Source: Bacteroidaceae bacterium
GTDB taxonomy: Bacteria > Bacteroidota > Bacteroidia > Bacteroidales > Bacteroidaceae
Assembly: GCA_017547585.1 (NCBI GenBank)
Contig: JAFYPH010000055.1
Span: forward strand, 1-64,000
DNA: 64,000 nucleotides
Reading direction: 5' to 3'
The translations under genes and the position numbers were made by a program. The notes beneath the pieces are model-generated. The model searched no databases and was not told the DNA's origin. It saw nothing but the letters and a program-made list of their open reading frames with translations. Of the stretch, positions 10,276 to 18,916 are shown one piece after another. Each line of letters opens with the position of its first letter. Positions within the stretch are counted from its first letter, which is position 1.

Positions 10276-10283
10276 CAAAGTTA
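10276..10283 (-). promoter_or_regulatory. Candidate -7 box for the nuo operon
   Basis: TAACTTTG on the minus strand matches the Bacteroidota TAnnTTTG box. No good -33 TTTG is found at the normal 19-21 bp distance; the nearest TTTTG is about 24 bp away. If it is used, the nuoA leader would be about 145 nt. Confidence 0.4.
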
Positions 10284-10420
10284 ATAAATTTGTATTGAAA
10301 TATGTAGCAAAAAACAGTATTAAATTTTGATAATTTTTTGCTGCGGCTCTAAAAAAAACATAATCCCTTTATAGGGCTGTGTTTATGGCCATCGGCTGCG
10401 GAAATAGAGCCGCCTATAAA

Positions 10421-10455
10421 CAACTGTGGCGACTAAATTTTAGTCGCCACAGTTG
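10421..10455. terminator. Long near-perfect palindrome after the DPP III gene
   Basis: Arms of 17 bp, 10421-10437 and 10439-10455, are perfect complements around CTAAATTTTAG, forming a strong stem just 21 bp after the DPP III stop. This is the likely terminator for that minus-strand gene. The adjacent 10330-10420 stretch holds a second inverted repeat, GCGGCTCTA at 10343-10351 with TAGAGCCGC at 10405-10413, and no gene. Confidence 0.6.
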
Positions 10456-10475
10456 TACGGTTGCTATTGTCGTCG

Positions 10476-12527
10476 CTATTTGTTTACCGACGGCAGCGAA
10501 GAGTACTCTTTAGAGTAGCGCATCATCTGCTCCATATAGCCCTCTGTGTAGTCAAGCTGTACATCTGTGATTGCGCCGTTAGCATCGGTCGTAACCACGT
10601 ATCTGGGGTTAACGAATCCTCTGTAAGGAGCAATGTTAAGCGGTGCGAAACGCTCGAGAATCTCTTTGTGAAGCTCTGCGTCTACCTTCACTCCGTAATT
10701 CTCTACCAACTGCTTGGCTGCCTCGTGGTCGCCTGTCGACTTTATGCGCTGCACCTCTGTCAACAGCTTTCCGAAAGTCTCTCTCAGCTTGTCGTAGTCG
10801 TGGATGACAACGTAGGTCTTTCCATCTTTCTTGGCAAGCTCCACGCACTCTTTTCCGCCATTCTCCAGCGCCCAGCGGGCAATCAGCTGGCGGTTGCGCA
10901 TGTGTGCCTCTTCGACGTTGTTGCCCAGCTCCACGCGGGTAAGCTGTGTCATCAGTCCGTTCATCATATACTTGTAATATTCGGCCTTGTAGGCATCTTT
11001 GTTGGGCAACAGATTAAGCTCCACCATCTTTTTGTCGGCCAGATAGTAGAGAGCAAAAAGGTCGGCGCGAGCCTCTTCCACTGTCGAGCCATAAGAGCGC
11101 AACGCGTCGGGGTCGACGCCGGGGAGCAGCTTGCCCGAGCCGTGGCCCAGACACTCGTGCAGGTCAGTGTGCAGGTTGTCGGTTACAAAGCCAAACTCTT
11201 TGAGCATATTAACCTCAACGTCGCTCCACGCAAACTCTTTTGTCTGTCCGCCGCCGGCACTTGCGCGGTCGTATGCCTCGGTAATATTCTCTATGGTCAC
11301 CGATTTTGAGCCGTGAGCCACTCTTATCCAGTTGGAGTTGGGCAGGTTGATGCCGATGGGGGTTGCAGGGTAGCAGTCGCCGCCCAGCATTGCCACGGTG
11401 ATTACCTTTGCCGAGACACCCTTCACCTTCTCCTTCTTAAACTCTTTTGCCACCGGAGAATTGTCCTCGAACCACTGTGCATTCTCGCTGATAATCTCTG
11501 TGCGTTTGGTCGCCTCGATATTCTTGAAGTTCACCACACTCTCCCAGCTTGCCTTCATTCCCAGAGGGTCGCCATACGATTCTGTAAAGCCGTTCACAAA
11601 GTCGATGCGCGAGTCGAGGTCGTTCACCCACAGCACTGCATACTCGTCGAACTTCTTGAGGTCGCCTGTGCGGTAGTATTCGATAAGTTTCTCAATCACA
11701 GCCTTCTGAGCATCATTCTCGGCCACGCTTGCAGCCTTCTCCAGCCAGCCTACGACGCGCTCGAGAGCCGCAGAATAGAGTCCGCCCACCTTCCATACTT
11801 TCTCCTTTACGACTCCATCCTCTTTCACCAGACGGCTGTTAAGTCCGTACATTACAGGCTTTTCGTCGTTCGGGTCTTTCATGGCAGCATAGAAAGCCTC
11901 AACCTCGGCCTGCGTAACACCATCGTAGTAGTTGTTGGCCGATGCGAGAATAAGGTCGTCGTTGCCACTCTGCACCGTGCGTTTGGCCATGATTGTCGAG
12001 TCCTGAATTACGGGGGTAAGCTCGTCAATCAGCTGCTGCACACTCTGTCCCTCTTTCAGGGGCAGTTTCTCGGGGCTCACTGCGCTCACGCATTTGCCGA
12101 AGAATTCGGCTGTGAATCCGGGCTTGAACTTATCCTCTGCATAGTGGTGGTGAATACCGTTGCTGAACCACACGCGCTTCAGATAAAGCTCCAAGGCCTT
12201 AAACTGCTCGTCACCACGGTCGCCTTTGTAATTCTCATAAACAGCCTCGAGAGTTCTTCTAATCTGCAAATTATATTTGCAATTCTGGTCGAACAGAATG
12301 TCGCGGCCCTCAAGCGCAGCCTGCGACAGATAGTAGAGCAGGGTACGCTGCTGCAGCGACAGTTCTTCGAAGCCCGGCACCTGGTAGCGCAGAATCTCAA
12401 GGTCGGCGAATTTCTCCACCTGATAGATAAAATCGTCAGAGGCACTCTCCTCCTGTTTTTGCACATTTCCGCTGCACGCTGACAGAAGCGCGGCGGCTGT
12501 AGATAAAGTAATCATTAATTTACGCAT
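10476..12527 (-). CDS. Dipeptidyl-peptidase III family (M49) lipoprotein
   Basis: Predicted zinc dipeptidyl peptidase that removes dipeptides from the N-terminus of oligopeptides. The family motif HECLGHGSGKL (first His near residue 457) gives the HEXXGH zinc site, and EEARADLFALYYL supplies the third zinc ligand. The chosen start, MRKLMITLSTAAALLSACSG, is a signal peptide with an LSAC lipobox, so the enzyme is probably anchored in the envelope, unlike the cytosolic eukaryotic DPP III. The frame extends about 9 residues upstream without a signal-like character. The 683-residue length is normal for the family. It is monocistronic, with a promoter at 12596-12628. Confidence 0.9.
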   Translation of the reverse strand: MRKLMITLSTAAALLSACSGNVQKQEESASDDFIYQVEKFADLEILRYQVPGFEELSLQQRTLLYYLSQAALEGRDILFDQNCKYNLQIRRTLEAVYENYKGDRGDEQFKALELYLKRVWFSNGIHHHYAEDKFKPGFTAEFFGKCVSAVSPEKLPLKEGQSVQQLIDELTPVIQDSTIMAKRTVQSGNDDLILASANNYYDGVTQAEVEAFYAAMKDPNDEKPVMYGLNSRLVKEDGVVKEKVWKVGGLYSAALERVVGWLEKAASVAENDAQKAVIEKLIEYYRTGDLKKFDEYAVLWVNDLDSRIDFVNGFTESYGDPLGMKASWESVVNFKNIEATKRTEIISENAQWFEDNSPVAKEFKKEKVKGVSAKVITVAMLGGDCYPATPIGINLPNSNWIRVAHGSKSVTIENITEAYDRASAGGGQTKEFAWSDVEVNMLKEFGFVTDNLHTDLHECLGHGSGKLLPGVDPDALRSYGSTVEEARADLFALYYLADKKMVELNLLPNKDAYKAEYYKYMMNGLMTQLTRVELGNNVEEAHMRNRQLIARWALENGGKECVELAKKDGKTYVVIHDYDKLRETFGKLLTEVQRIKSTGDHEAAKQLVENYGVKVDAELHKEILERFAPLNIAPYRGFVNPRYVVTTDANGAITDVQLDYTEGYMEQMMRYSKEYSSLPSVNK

Positions 12528-12595
12528 ATACATTTGTTTGAATTCAATTTGCATTAAAGAATCGCTCCTGCAATGCGCGAAAAGCGATGCAATTA

Positions 12596-12628
12596 CAAAG
12601 ATACAACCATTCTTATAAATAATGAAAA
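12596..12628 (-). promoter_or_regulatory. Promoter of the DPP III gene
   Basis: TATCTTTG (12596-12603 on the minus strand) is a perfect TAnnTTTG -7 box. A TTTTC element at 12624-12628 is 20 bp upstream in the -33 position. The predicted leader is about 60 nt. Confidence 0.55.
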
Positions 12629-12695
12629 TAATCGCGCAAATAGAGACACTTTTCGCCTCGGCGGCCCACCAGCTGTTTAATTTTTCCTCTGTTTC

Positions 12696-12727
12696 TTGTA
12701 AGGATAATGTTAATAGTATTATCTTTG
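12696..12727 (+). promoter_or_regulatory. Promoter of the PhnA-like gene
   Basis: TTG at 12696-12698 and TATCTTTG at 12720-12727 are separated by 21 bp, matching the Bacteroidota promoter. Transcription would begin near 12734, about 50 nt before the ATG at 12786. It is divergent from the DPP III promoter. Confidence 0.6.
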
Positions 12728-12785
12728 TCCACCGAGCCCCGTTGCATGGGTGCTCGACTGACTAACCATAAAAAACAGAAAAACT

Positions 12786-13121
12786 ATGAACGAGATTTCA
12801 AAATGTCCCAAATGTGGCGGAGAATATGTATATTTCGATGGCTCTCTCTATGTGTGCCCCGACTGCGCATACGAATTCAGCGAAGAGAGTGCAGCCTCGG
12901 CAGCAGCGGATGATGTTCCCAGAGACAGCAACGGCGCCGAATTGTTCGATGGCGATGCGGTGACGGTAATCAAGGATCTTAAGGTGAAAGGCTCCTCTAT
13001 GGTTATCAAAAGAGGCACAAAGGTTAAGAGCATCCGCCTGACAGAGAATCCCGAAGAGGTTGATTGCAAGATAGATGGCAGCGGCATTGTGCTCAAGACC
13101 TGCTTCCTTAAAAAGCAGTAA
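12786..13121 (+). CDS. PhnA/YjdM-type zinc-ribbon protein
   Basis: Small cytosolic protein of 111 residues. The N-terminus holds a zinc ribbon, CPKCGGEYVYFDGSLYVCPDC, and the C-terminal half (DGDAVTVIKDLKVKGSSMVI onward) is the SH3-like PhnA domain. The family was named after the phosphonate locus, but it is widely present without phosphonate genes and its role is unclear; none are present here. Start chosen at the ATG before NEISKCPKCGG. It is monocistronic and converges with the esterase gene across a shared terminator. Confidence 0.88.
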   Translation: MNEISKCPKCGGEYVYFDGSLYVCPDCAYEFSEESAASAAADDVPRDSNGAELFDGDAVTVIKDLKVKGSSMVIKRGTKVKSIRLTENPEEVDCKIDGSGIVLKTCFLKKQ

Positions 13122-13163
13122 CTTCCGGCCTTTGCCTGTGCTCAATAAAAATATCCCGAAAAT

Positions 13164-13205
13164 ATTATAGGGCCCATTCTCGAACTTGAGAATGGGCCCT
13201 ATAAT
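13164..13205. terminator. Bidirectional terminator, 18-bp stem
   Basis: A perfect 18-bp inverted repeat (13164-13181 with 13188-13205, loop GAACTT) sits between the convergent PhnA-like and esterase genes. The stem has AT-rich ends and a GGGCCC core. It probably terminates transcription in both directions. Confidence 0.75.
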
Positions 13206-13225
13206 TATGCTACTGCAAGATTCTA

Positions 13226-14047
13226 TTATCTGCTGATGTTGCGTTTAAAGTGCTCGGTGAAGAAGATAAGCTGATACAAAATTGCATTTCCCCAATAACC
13301 GTGGTTGTGTCCACCGGGGCGGATAGTATAGTCGTGAGGAATCTTTTTCTCCAACAGCGCCTCGTGCAAAGCTACGTTGCAAGGATAGAAGAAATCCTCT
13401 GTACCGCAATCGATAGCAATTGACAATCCGGGCTTAATCTTGTCAATCTGGCTCAAAGCTGTGCTGTTGTTCCAGCGCTCTTTGTTATCTTTCTGCTCAC
13501 CCAGATGGTCTTTAATGTGCCAGTTGTTGGGGAAAGCTCTAAAGTCTACGCCACCGCTAAGGCTACCGCACGCGCCAAAAACATCCTGATGACGGAAGGC
13601 CAACCAAAGTGCGCCGTGTCCACCCATGCTGAATCCTGTGATTGCTCTTGCATGCGGACTGCGAATAGTCTTATAATGTTTGTCTACGTACTCGACCAAT
13701 TCTTTGCTTACGTAAGTCTCGAATTTGTTTTTGGGGTTATTGTAGCTGTCGAAATACCACGATTGCTCTCCGTTGGGGCAAACAAGAATAATTCCATATT
13801 GGTTGGCCAACTGGGGCAGTTTGGGCTGTGTCTGGTGAACCCATTTTGTGTGGTCGTCGCCGTGTCCGTGAAGAAGATAAACAACAGGCATTGCATAGGC
13901 ATCATTGTACTGCGCGGGAGTTACAATAACATTGTAAATGTCACGATCCATAGCATTACTATGTATTTTCACTGTGTCAATGCGCTGGGCGTTAAGATTG
14001 AACAACGCTACAAAAGAGAGCGTAAGGGATAAAATAATTTTTTTCAT
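13226..14047 (-). CDS. Secreted alpha/beta-hydrolase esterase (Ag85/feruloyl type)
   Basis: Predicted exported serine esterase of the PF00756 family, whose members include feruloyl and acetyl-xylan esterases and Ag85 acyltransferases. The 273-residue product starts with a signal peptide ending near LFNLNAQ. The nucleophile elbow is GFSMGGHGAL; candidate acid and base residues are the Asp in DCGTEDFFYP and the His in PGGHNHGYW. Substrate cannot be read from sequence, and no polysaccharide-utilisation genes lie next to it. A TATCTTCG box at 14070-14077 would give a leader of about 15-20 nt. Confidence 0.85.
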   Translation of the reverse strand: MKKIILSLTLSFVALFNLNAQRIDTVKIHSNAMDRDIYNVIVTPAQYNDAYAMPVVYLLHGHGDDHTKWVHQTQPKLPQLANQYGIILVCPNGEQSWYFDSYNNPKNKFETYVSKELVEYVDKHYKTIRSPHARAITGFSMGGHGALWLAFRHQDVFGACGSLSGGVDFRAFPNNWHIKDHLGEQKDNKERWNNSTALSQIDKIKPGLSIAIDCGTEDFFYPCNVALHEALLEKKIPHDYTIRPGGHNHGYWGNAILYQLIFFTEHFKRNISR

Positions 14048-14069
14048 ATTTGTGTTTTTTGTTTGATTG

Positions 14070-14077
14070 CGAAGATA
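14070..14077 (-). promoter_or_regulatory. Candidate -7 box of the esterase gene
   Basis: TATCTTCG on the minus strand, 23 bp before the start codon, matches the variant -7 box used repeatedly in this window. No clear -33 element at the standard spacing is visible. Confidence 0.45.
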
Positions 14078-14135
14078 CGAATAAACGAGCGAAAATATTA
14101 TACTCGTTTCAATATTTTTTCGGCGGGCGCAACTA

Positions 14136-14921
14136 TCATCCTAAAATAACATCCAGCACCATCATCAGCGCAAAGCCAAGCGCGAATCCTATGGTGCCCA
14201 GGTTACTGTGCTTGCCCTGCTGCGATGCGGGAATAAGCTCCTCGACAACAACATAGAGCATCGCTCCTGCCGAGAATGCAAGCAGATAGGGCATTGCCGG
14301 CACCGTGTATTCGAGAAAAAGCAGCGTGAGGATTGCGGCTACAGGCTCCACCACTCCCGAGAGCGCACCATAGAGGAAGGTCTTTCCGCGGCCCACGCCC
14401 TCGGCGCGCAGCGGCATCGAGATTATCGCTCCCTCGGGAACATTTTGCACAGCCATTCCTATGGCAAGGGCAAAGGCAGCTGCAAGCGTCATTGTCGTCT
14501 CGCCCGTCTGCATTCCAGCGAACACCACTCCCACGGCCATTCCCTCGGGAATATTGTGCAGCGTCACGGCAAGCAGCAACTTCGACGAACGCGACAGCGA
14601 CGAGCCGGGGCCCTCGCTCTGCGTGCCGTTAATATGCTGGTGGGGAATAAATGTGTCGAGCAGGAACAGAAACGCCATTCCCGAGAGGAATCCCACGAGC
14701 ACCGGCAGAATCTCCGTAAACTCGTCGCTCTTCACCGAAAGGTCGATGGCGGGCATCAGCAGCGACCAGAAAGAGGCTGCCACCATCACTCCCGACGCGA
14801 AGCCCAGCAGTGCCTTTTGGGTAATGTCCGAAATATTTCTGCGGAACAGAAAGACCGTTGCCGCTCCCAGCAATGTGCCCAAAAAGGGTATTGCGAATCC
14901 GAAAAGTATATTAGTGTCCAT
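14136..14921 (-). CDS. ZIP family divalent metal transporter
   Basis: Inner-membrane importer of zinc and possibly other divalent metals. The 261-residue protein has eight predicted helices. Helix 4 carries the family motif HNIPEGMAVGV and helix 5 carries NVPEGAIISMPL, which together form the binuclear metal site. The loop between helices 3 and 4 has HQH, typical of the cytosolic metal-binding loop. Closest in form to GufA/ZupT-like ZIPs. Promoter at 14952-14980. Confidence 0.9.
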   Translation of the reverse strand: MDTNILFGFAIPFLGTLLGAATVFLFRRNISDITQKALLGFASGVMVAASFWSLLMPAIDLSVKSDEFTEILPVLVGFLSGMAFLFLLDTFIPHQHINGTQSEGPGSSLSRSSKLLLAVTLHNIPEGMAVGVVFAGMQTGETTMTLAAAFALAIGMAVQNVPEGAIISMPLRAEGVGRGKTFLYGALSGVVEPVAAILTLLFLEYTVPAMPYLLAFSAGAMLYVVVEELIPASQQGKHSNLGTIGFALGFALMMVLDVILG

Positions 14922-14951
14922 CTTTTTTCGTCTTTTATAGTTCTATAAACG

Positions 14952-14980
14952 CGAAGATAGAGCTATTTTTTTATTCGCAA
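14952..14980 (-). promoter_or_regulatory. Promoter of the ZIP transporter
   Basis: TATCTTCG (14952-14959, minus strand) with TTG at 14978-14980, spacing 18 bp, slightly shorter than usual. A leader of about 20-25 nt follows. Confidence 0.45.
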
Positions 14981-15017
14981 TACAAATTTCAGAATAATAT
15001 TTTCTCTTCCGTCGCCT

Positions 15018-18000
15018 TTATCTGTAGAATTTGAAAAGTTCGTACTCTTTGGCCTTTATCTTTCCAAGCTCGCTACCCTGTTCGGCTGCGCGCTTGTACC
15101 ATTTATAGGCCTTGGGGTTGTTCTTTTTAATTCCTCGGCCCTTCTCGTAGCATTCGCCCACAAGCTCCTGCGCCTCGATGTTGCCGTTGTTTGCAGCGTG
15201 CAACAGCCAGTCGAAGCGCATCTTTTTGCTCTTCTTTACGTAACGACCGCTTTTGTAAAGTTCGGCGAGTTTCATCTGTGCCTGAACATTGCCAAGCTCG
15301 GCAGCGCGGGTGAATAGTTTAATAGTCTCCGACTCGCGCAAAATCTTTCCCTTCTTGCCCTCTAAAGAATCATTATGCTCGTAAAGGCGCGCAACCTTAT
15401 ACATTGCAAGGGGTTCCTCTTTCGCGGCTGCTTTTTTGTACCATTCGATAGCTTTTTCGCTATTCTTTTCCGTGAAAAGTCCCTCATCGTAACTTTTCGC
15501 GAGCATACTCATCGAGCGCACAAGGCCGCTGTCGGCTGCCACCGTGTACCATTTTAGAGCCAACGAATCATTGGCAATTGTGCCGCTGCCGTCCTTGTAA
15601 CAGTTTGCAAGCTGGTGGCAGGCTGCAGGAATTCCGCAATTTGCCGCCGAACGATAAAGGTCAAAAGCCTTTATACTGTCTTTCTCCGTTCCTCGGCCAT
15701 AAGAGTAGCATACGCCCGTAAGATAGATAGCTGTGGGCTCTCCCATTGCCGCAGCATCGTGGAATCTCTCGAACGCAGCAGTGTACTCTTCGGCGTTGTA
15801 TAGATTTTGTCCCTCGCTCAACAGCTTCATGCAATAGGCAAGCATTGCGGGGTTGTTTTTCAGTGCGTCGGTGGGCGGTTGGTTGGCAATGGCCCGTTGC
15901 TCGTCTGTGAGTGTGCGGGTGAGAATATTAAGGTCGCTACCGTATATTGTTCCATTATTGTAGCCCTCGGCATTCGCGCTAATCTCTTTTGCCACACTGC
16001 TGTTGCACAGTTCGATGGTGGCTTTTCCGCCGGTAGCCTTGGCCGCCGGTACCCATATTAACGTGCGACGAAAATCCTTTTCGCTTGGTTGCTGGCCCTT
16101 GTAGTCGGGCGAGTAGAATTGCTTGCTCTCGCTGTAGCCCTGAATAGAGGTGTAGCGCTTGACACTGCCTGTGTGAAGGTCGGGCACAATGCCTTTTTTC
16201 TCCTCACCCTCTTCGTAGGGAATCATACAAGCAACGTAGTTGGGATTATATGGGAACGAGCGTCCTTTGTTCATTCCACTCTCAAGCTGGGTCAGGAATC
16301 GAGCTCCTGAATAGCCGTCTGTGCCGTCGTTTCCTCCTCCAATATACATTTGTGACAAGAATCCCATGTAGAATCTCATATAATGCATCTTGTTGTCCAT
16401 GGCTCTTCCCTTGTGTGTCCACTCCGATTGAAGATTCTCAAACTGTTCGCGTGTACCCTTGTCGCTGCGTATGACAAACTCTTTGAAATTTGTCATCTTT
16501 ACAGAATTTTTACCTTTCAGATAATCATTGTCGGGTCGCGGCACCGAGTCGGAATTGTAAGTGCCTGCCACCACCATCAACTGCACCCAGTAAGCCCAAT
16601 TATAGTTGTGGCGCTTGATGGCACTGCGCACAACGTCGGCTGCAGTGTAGGCATTGGGGAACATCTGATAAGGTATTTTAAGGTCGTTTGGGTCGCGTGT
16701 TGGCGCATCACTTCCACCACCCATGCCTTTTATTTTTATCTCCTGAGGACTCCAGTATCTGATGTTACCCAAATATTTAATCAAAGGAATATCACTTTGC
16801 ACCCGCCAATCAGTAATATTGGAGAGTCCTGTTGTCTCGTTGTCCAACAATGTAATATACTCCTCCTCGTTTGTAACTTCAGGCATACGTTCCTGAATAT
16901 TGTTACTCTGCTCACTATAGTCCTTTGAGTCGTTCAAGAAGGTTACATCCTGTGCATACTCCCACTCATCAAGGTAGTCGAAGCGCATCTCACTATGCGG
17001 CGGACGGCTGTATCGCTCATACTCCCTGGCGGCGGTAACCTCTACCGACGAGAGCATATACTCGAACGGGCGCAACTTTATGCTTTTTGCCTCCTGCTCG
17101 CGTTTCTCTTTGTCTGTGAGCGGCAGTCCTATGTGGCGCTCCCAATAGTCGTAGAGTCGAAACTCGGGCGAATAGTAGCGGTCGAGAGAGAATGAATAGA
17201 GAGAATCCACTATCTGGTCGGGCTCCAGCATAGGAGTAATTGCACCAATCTTTTTGCCGTAAAAGTCTTCTGTTTGTAGTTGCAGAGTACCTTTTTTGTC
17301 TGTTGCAAATTCGTAGTTGCTAACGATGCTATCTTCGTAACAAATTTCGAATTTCATATTAAGTTCTTTCTGCGGAATGAGAGTGAAGCGGCCCAGCTGC
17401 CCCCATTTTTTGTTCTTTTCTTTCTTATAGAAAGTTCCTTTTACGGTAATTCCCTTCTCTATCGGCTGGTAGAGTCTAATATCTTTCTTTGCCAATTTAC
17501 TCCAATCGTACGACGTCCAGCCGTTAGTAAGCATAAGAAGATCAAGTTCTTTTGCGCGATTTTTGTTCGCGGGGTCAAAGTAACGTGCCGCGTCGGGAAT
17601 ATAGCCTTTAAGTTCAGAGCCGAGCAAAAGATAACTGTACATATTATGCGTGTAGGATGTCTGCTGACGTCCCGCAGCATCGCTCACAGAAAGAGAAAGT
17701 TCGGTATTTTCTTCGATGGGCTTTCCATCCTCTCTTTCGATTGTTACGCTAAACTTTTCGTGGGGTTTCAGAGAGAGTTTGTGCAACGGCTCTCCGTTGG
17801 CGGTTATTTTCAGTTTCGCAGTCTCGCGGTCACCCGGCTGAATATTTTCGTGCATCACAAAGAACTGACGCTCAGCCAGCGGCAAACTATCGTCCACAAA
17901 CACAATCACTCTATTCACTCCCTCGCGAAGAGAATCTTTATCAATAGTTATAATCTTTCCGTTGTTGTCAGAATAGTATTTCTGATAATGTGAAAGTTCG

Positions 18001-18905
18001 CCACGATGCAGCACTGCGCAACCGAGGGCTGTAGAACTTTCGAGGTTGTTGCTTACTTTTATGCTTACATTGTTACCCTCTTCTTTTACAGCAATAGAAA
18101 CTCCCTCTTTTTCAATTTTCGGAAGCTCAAATTTATGCTCTTTCTTTCCGCGTTTCACCTCTGCGTGGTATTTTACTCCCGTTTCGGGAGTCAGCGAGAA
18201 TGTTCCCTTTCCCGCGTGGGTGGGCACGCTTCGTTGCAAAAGGTTTTTGCCCGCGTAAATGTAAATTGTATCTTCGCCGGCAATGCCATCTTCGCCACGA
18301 AGTTCGTAGGCTACGGTAGTCTCAATACCCTCAATAAGATGGCCACCTTCGGGGTAGAATTTAAGGTCAAGTTCGGGAAGTTCACTAGATATCCACTCGC
18401 CACGATACATGAATCCTCTGCGACGGTCGAGCATGTTCTTGAAGTCCCAATTATTGCCATTAACCTTGTCGAAAATGGGAAACACTCGACTGAATACCGC
18501 TTCTTTTCCCCAGTTGAGCATATAGCGTGTGTAGGCGCGTATTTCATAATAGCCTGACAAAAGCAACGGCTTCAGCTCAAACTCGCCATTGCAAGTTCCT
18601 TTTTCATCTATTTTGTATTTTTTAGTCTCGACAACGTAACCTTCGGGTGCTACAAGTTCCACATACAGCACCTTGCTCAAGGTCGAGGGCGCGTCTTTCA
18701 CTCCCTCGGTAACGTAGGCTTTGAACCACATTGTCTCGCCAAGATAATAGGCAGTATTATCAAAGTGCAGATACACCCTCTCCTGCGGGAAAAGGTTGTT
18801 CACCACCGCAGCGTTGAACGCCATTTTGTCAAGGCTATTTCCATCCGCGTAAGAGAAAAGAGCAACTAATAGTAGTAGTGCCGTATATGTTATTTTGCGT
18901 AGCAT
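15018..18905 (-). CDS. MG2-like/Sel1-repeat envelope protein, paralogue 1
   Basis: Exported protein of 1295 residues, function unknown. Residues 1-21 are a signal peptide. An MG2-like macroglobulin module is near 35-150, with QERVYLHFDNTAYYLGETMW at 41-60. Further beta-sandwich modules run to about 560. A segment resembling a degenerate TonB-plug entry (YMLSSVEVTAAREYERYSRP) is near 616-635, followed by a divergent stretch at about 655-745. A conserved FYSPDY...DFRRTLIWVP block is at 930-953. Seven Sel1-like units run from about 1035 to the end. No thioester motif (CxEQ) is seen. Second gene of its operon, 11 bp after paralogue 2, with which it is nearly identical over the first 500 residues. 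Confidence 0.8.
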   Translation of the reverse strand: MLRKITYTALLLLVALFSYADGNSLDKMAFNAAVVNNLFPQERVYLHFDNTAYYLGETMWFKAYVTEGVKDAPSTLSKVLYVELVAPEGYVVETKKYKIDEKGTCNGEFELKPLLLSGYYEIRAYTRYMLNWGKEAVFSRVFPIFDKVNGNNWDFKNMLDRRRGFMYRGEWISSELPELDLKFYPEGGHLIEGIETTVAYELRGEDGIAGEDTIYIYAGKNLLQRSVPTHAGKGTFSLTPETGVKYHAEVKRGKKEHKFELPKIEKEGVSIAVKEEGNNVSIKVSNNLESSTALGCAVLHRGELSHYQKYYSDNNGKIITIDKDSLREGVNRVIVFVDDSLPLAERQFFVMHENIQPGDRETAKLKITANGEPLHKLSLKPHEKFSVTIEREDGKPIEENTELSLSVSDAAGRQQTSYTHNMYSYLLLGSELKGYIPDAARYFDPANKNRAKELDLLMLTNGWTSYDWSKLAKKDIRLYQPIEKGITVKGTFYKKEKNKKWGQLGRFTLIPQKELNMKFEICYEDSIVSNYEFATDKKGTLQLQTEDFYGKKIGAITPMLEPDQIVDSLYSFSLDRYYSPEFRLYDYWERHIGLPLTDKEKREQEAKSIKLRPFEYMLSSVEVTAAREYERYSRPPHSEMRFDYLDEWEYAQDVTFLNDSKDYSEQSNNIQERMPEVTNEEEYITLLDNETTGLSNITDWRVQSDIPLIKYLGNIRYWSPQEIKIKGMGGGSDAPTRDPNDLKIPYQMFPNAYTAADVVRSAIKRHNYNWAYWVQLMVVAGTYNSDSVPRPDNDYLKGKNSVKMTNFKEFVIRSDKGTREQFENLQSEWTHKGRAMDNKMHYMRFYMGFLSQMYIGGGNDGTDGYSGARFLTQLESGMNKGRSFPYNPNYVACMIPYEEGEEKKGIVPDLHTGSVKRYTSIQGYSESKQFYSPDYKGQQPSEKDFRRTLIWVPAAKATGGKATIELCNSSVAKEISANAEGYNNGTIYGSDLNILTRTLTDEQRAIANQPPTDALKNNPAMLAYCMKLLSEGQNLYNAEEYTAAFERFHDAAAMGEPTAIYLTGVCYSYGRGTEKDSIKAFDLYRSAANCGIPAACHQLANCYKDGSGTIANDSLALKWYTVAADSGLVRSMSMLAKSYDEGLFTEKNSEKAIEWYKKAAAKEEPLAMYKVARLYEHNDSLEGKKGKILRESETIKLFTRAAELGNVQAQMKLAELYKSGRYVKKSKKMRFDWLLHAANNGNIEAQELVGECYEKGRGIKKNNPKAYKWYKRAAEQGSELGKIKAKEYELFKFYR

Positions 18906-18916
18906 AGTCTAATTAC

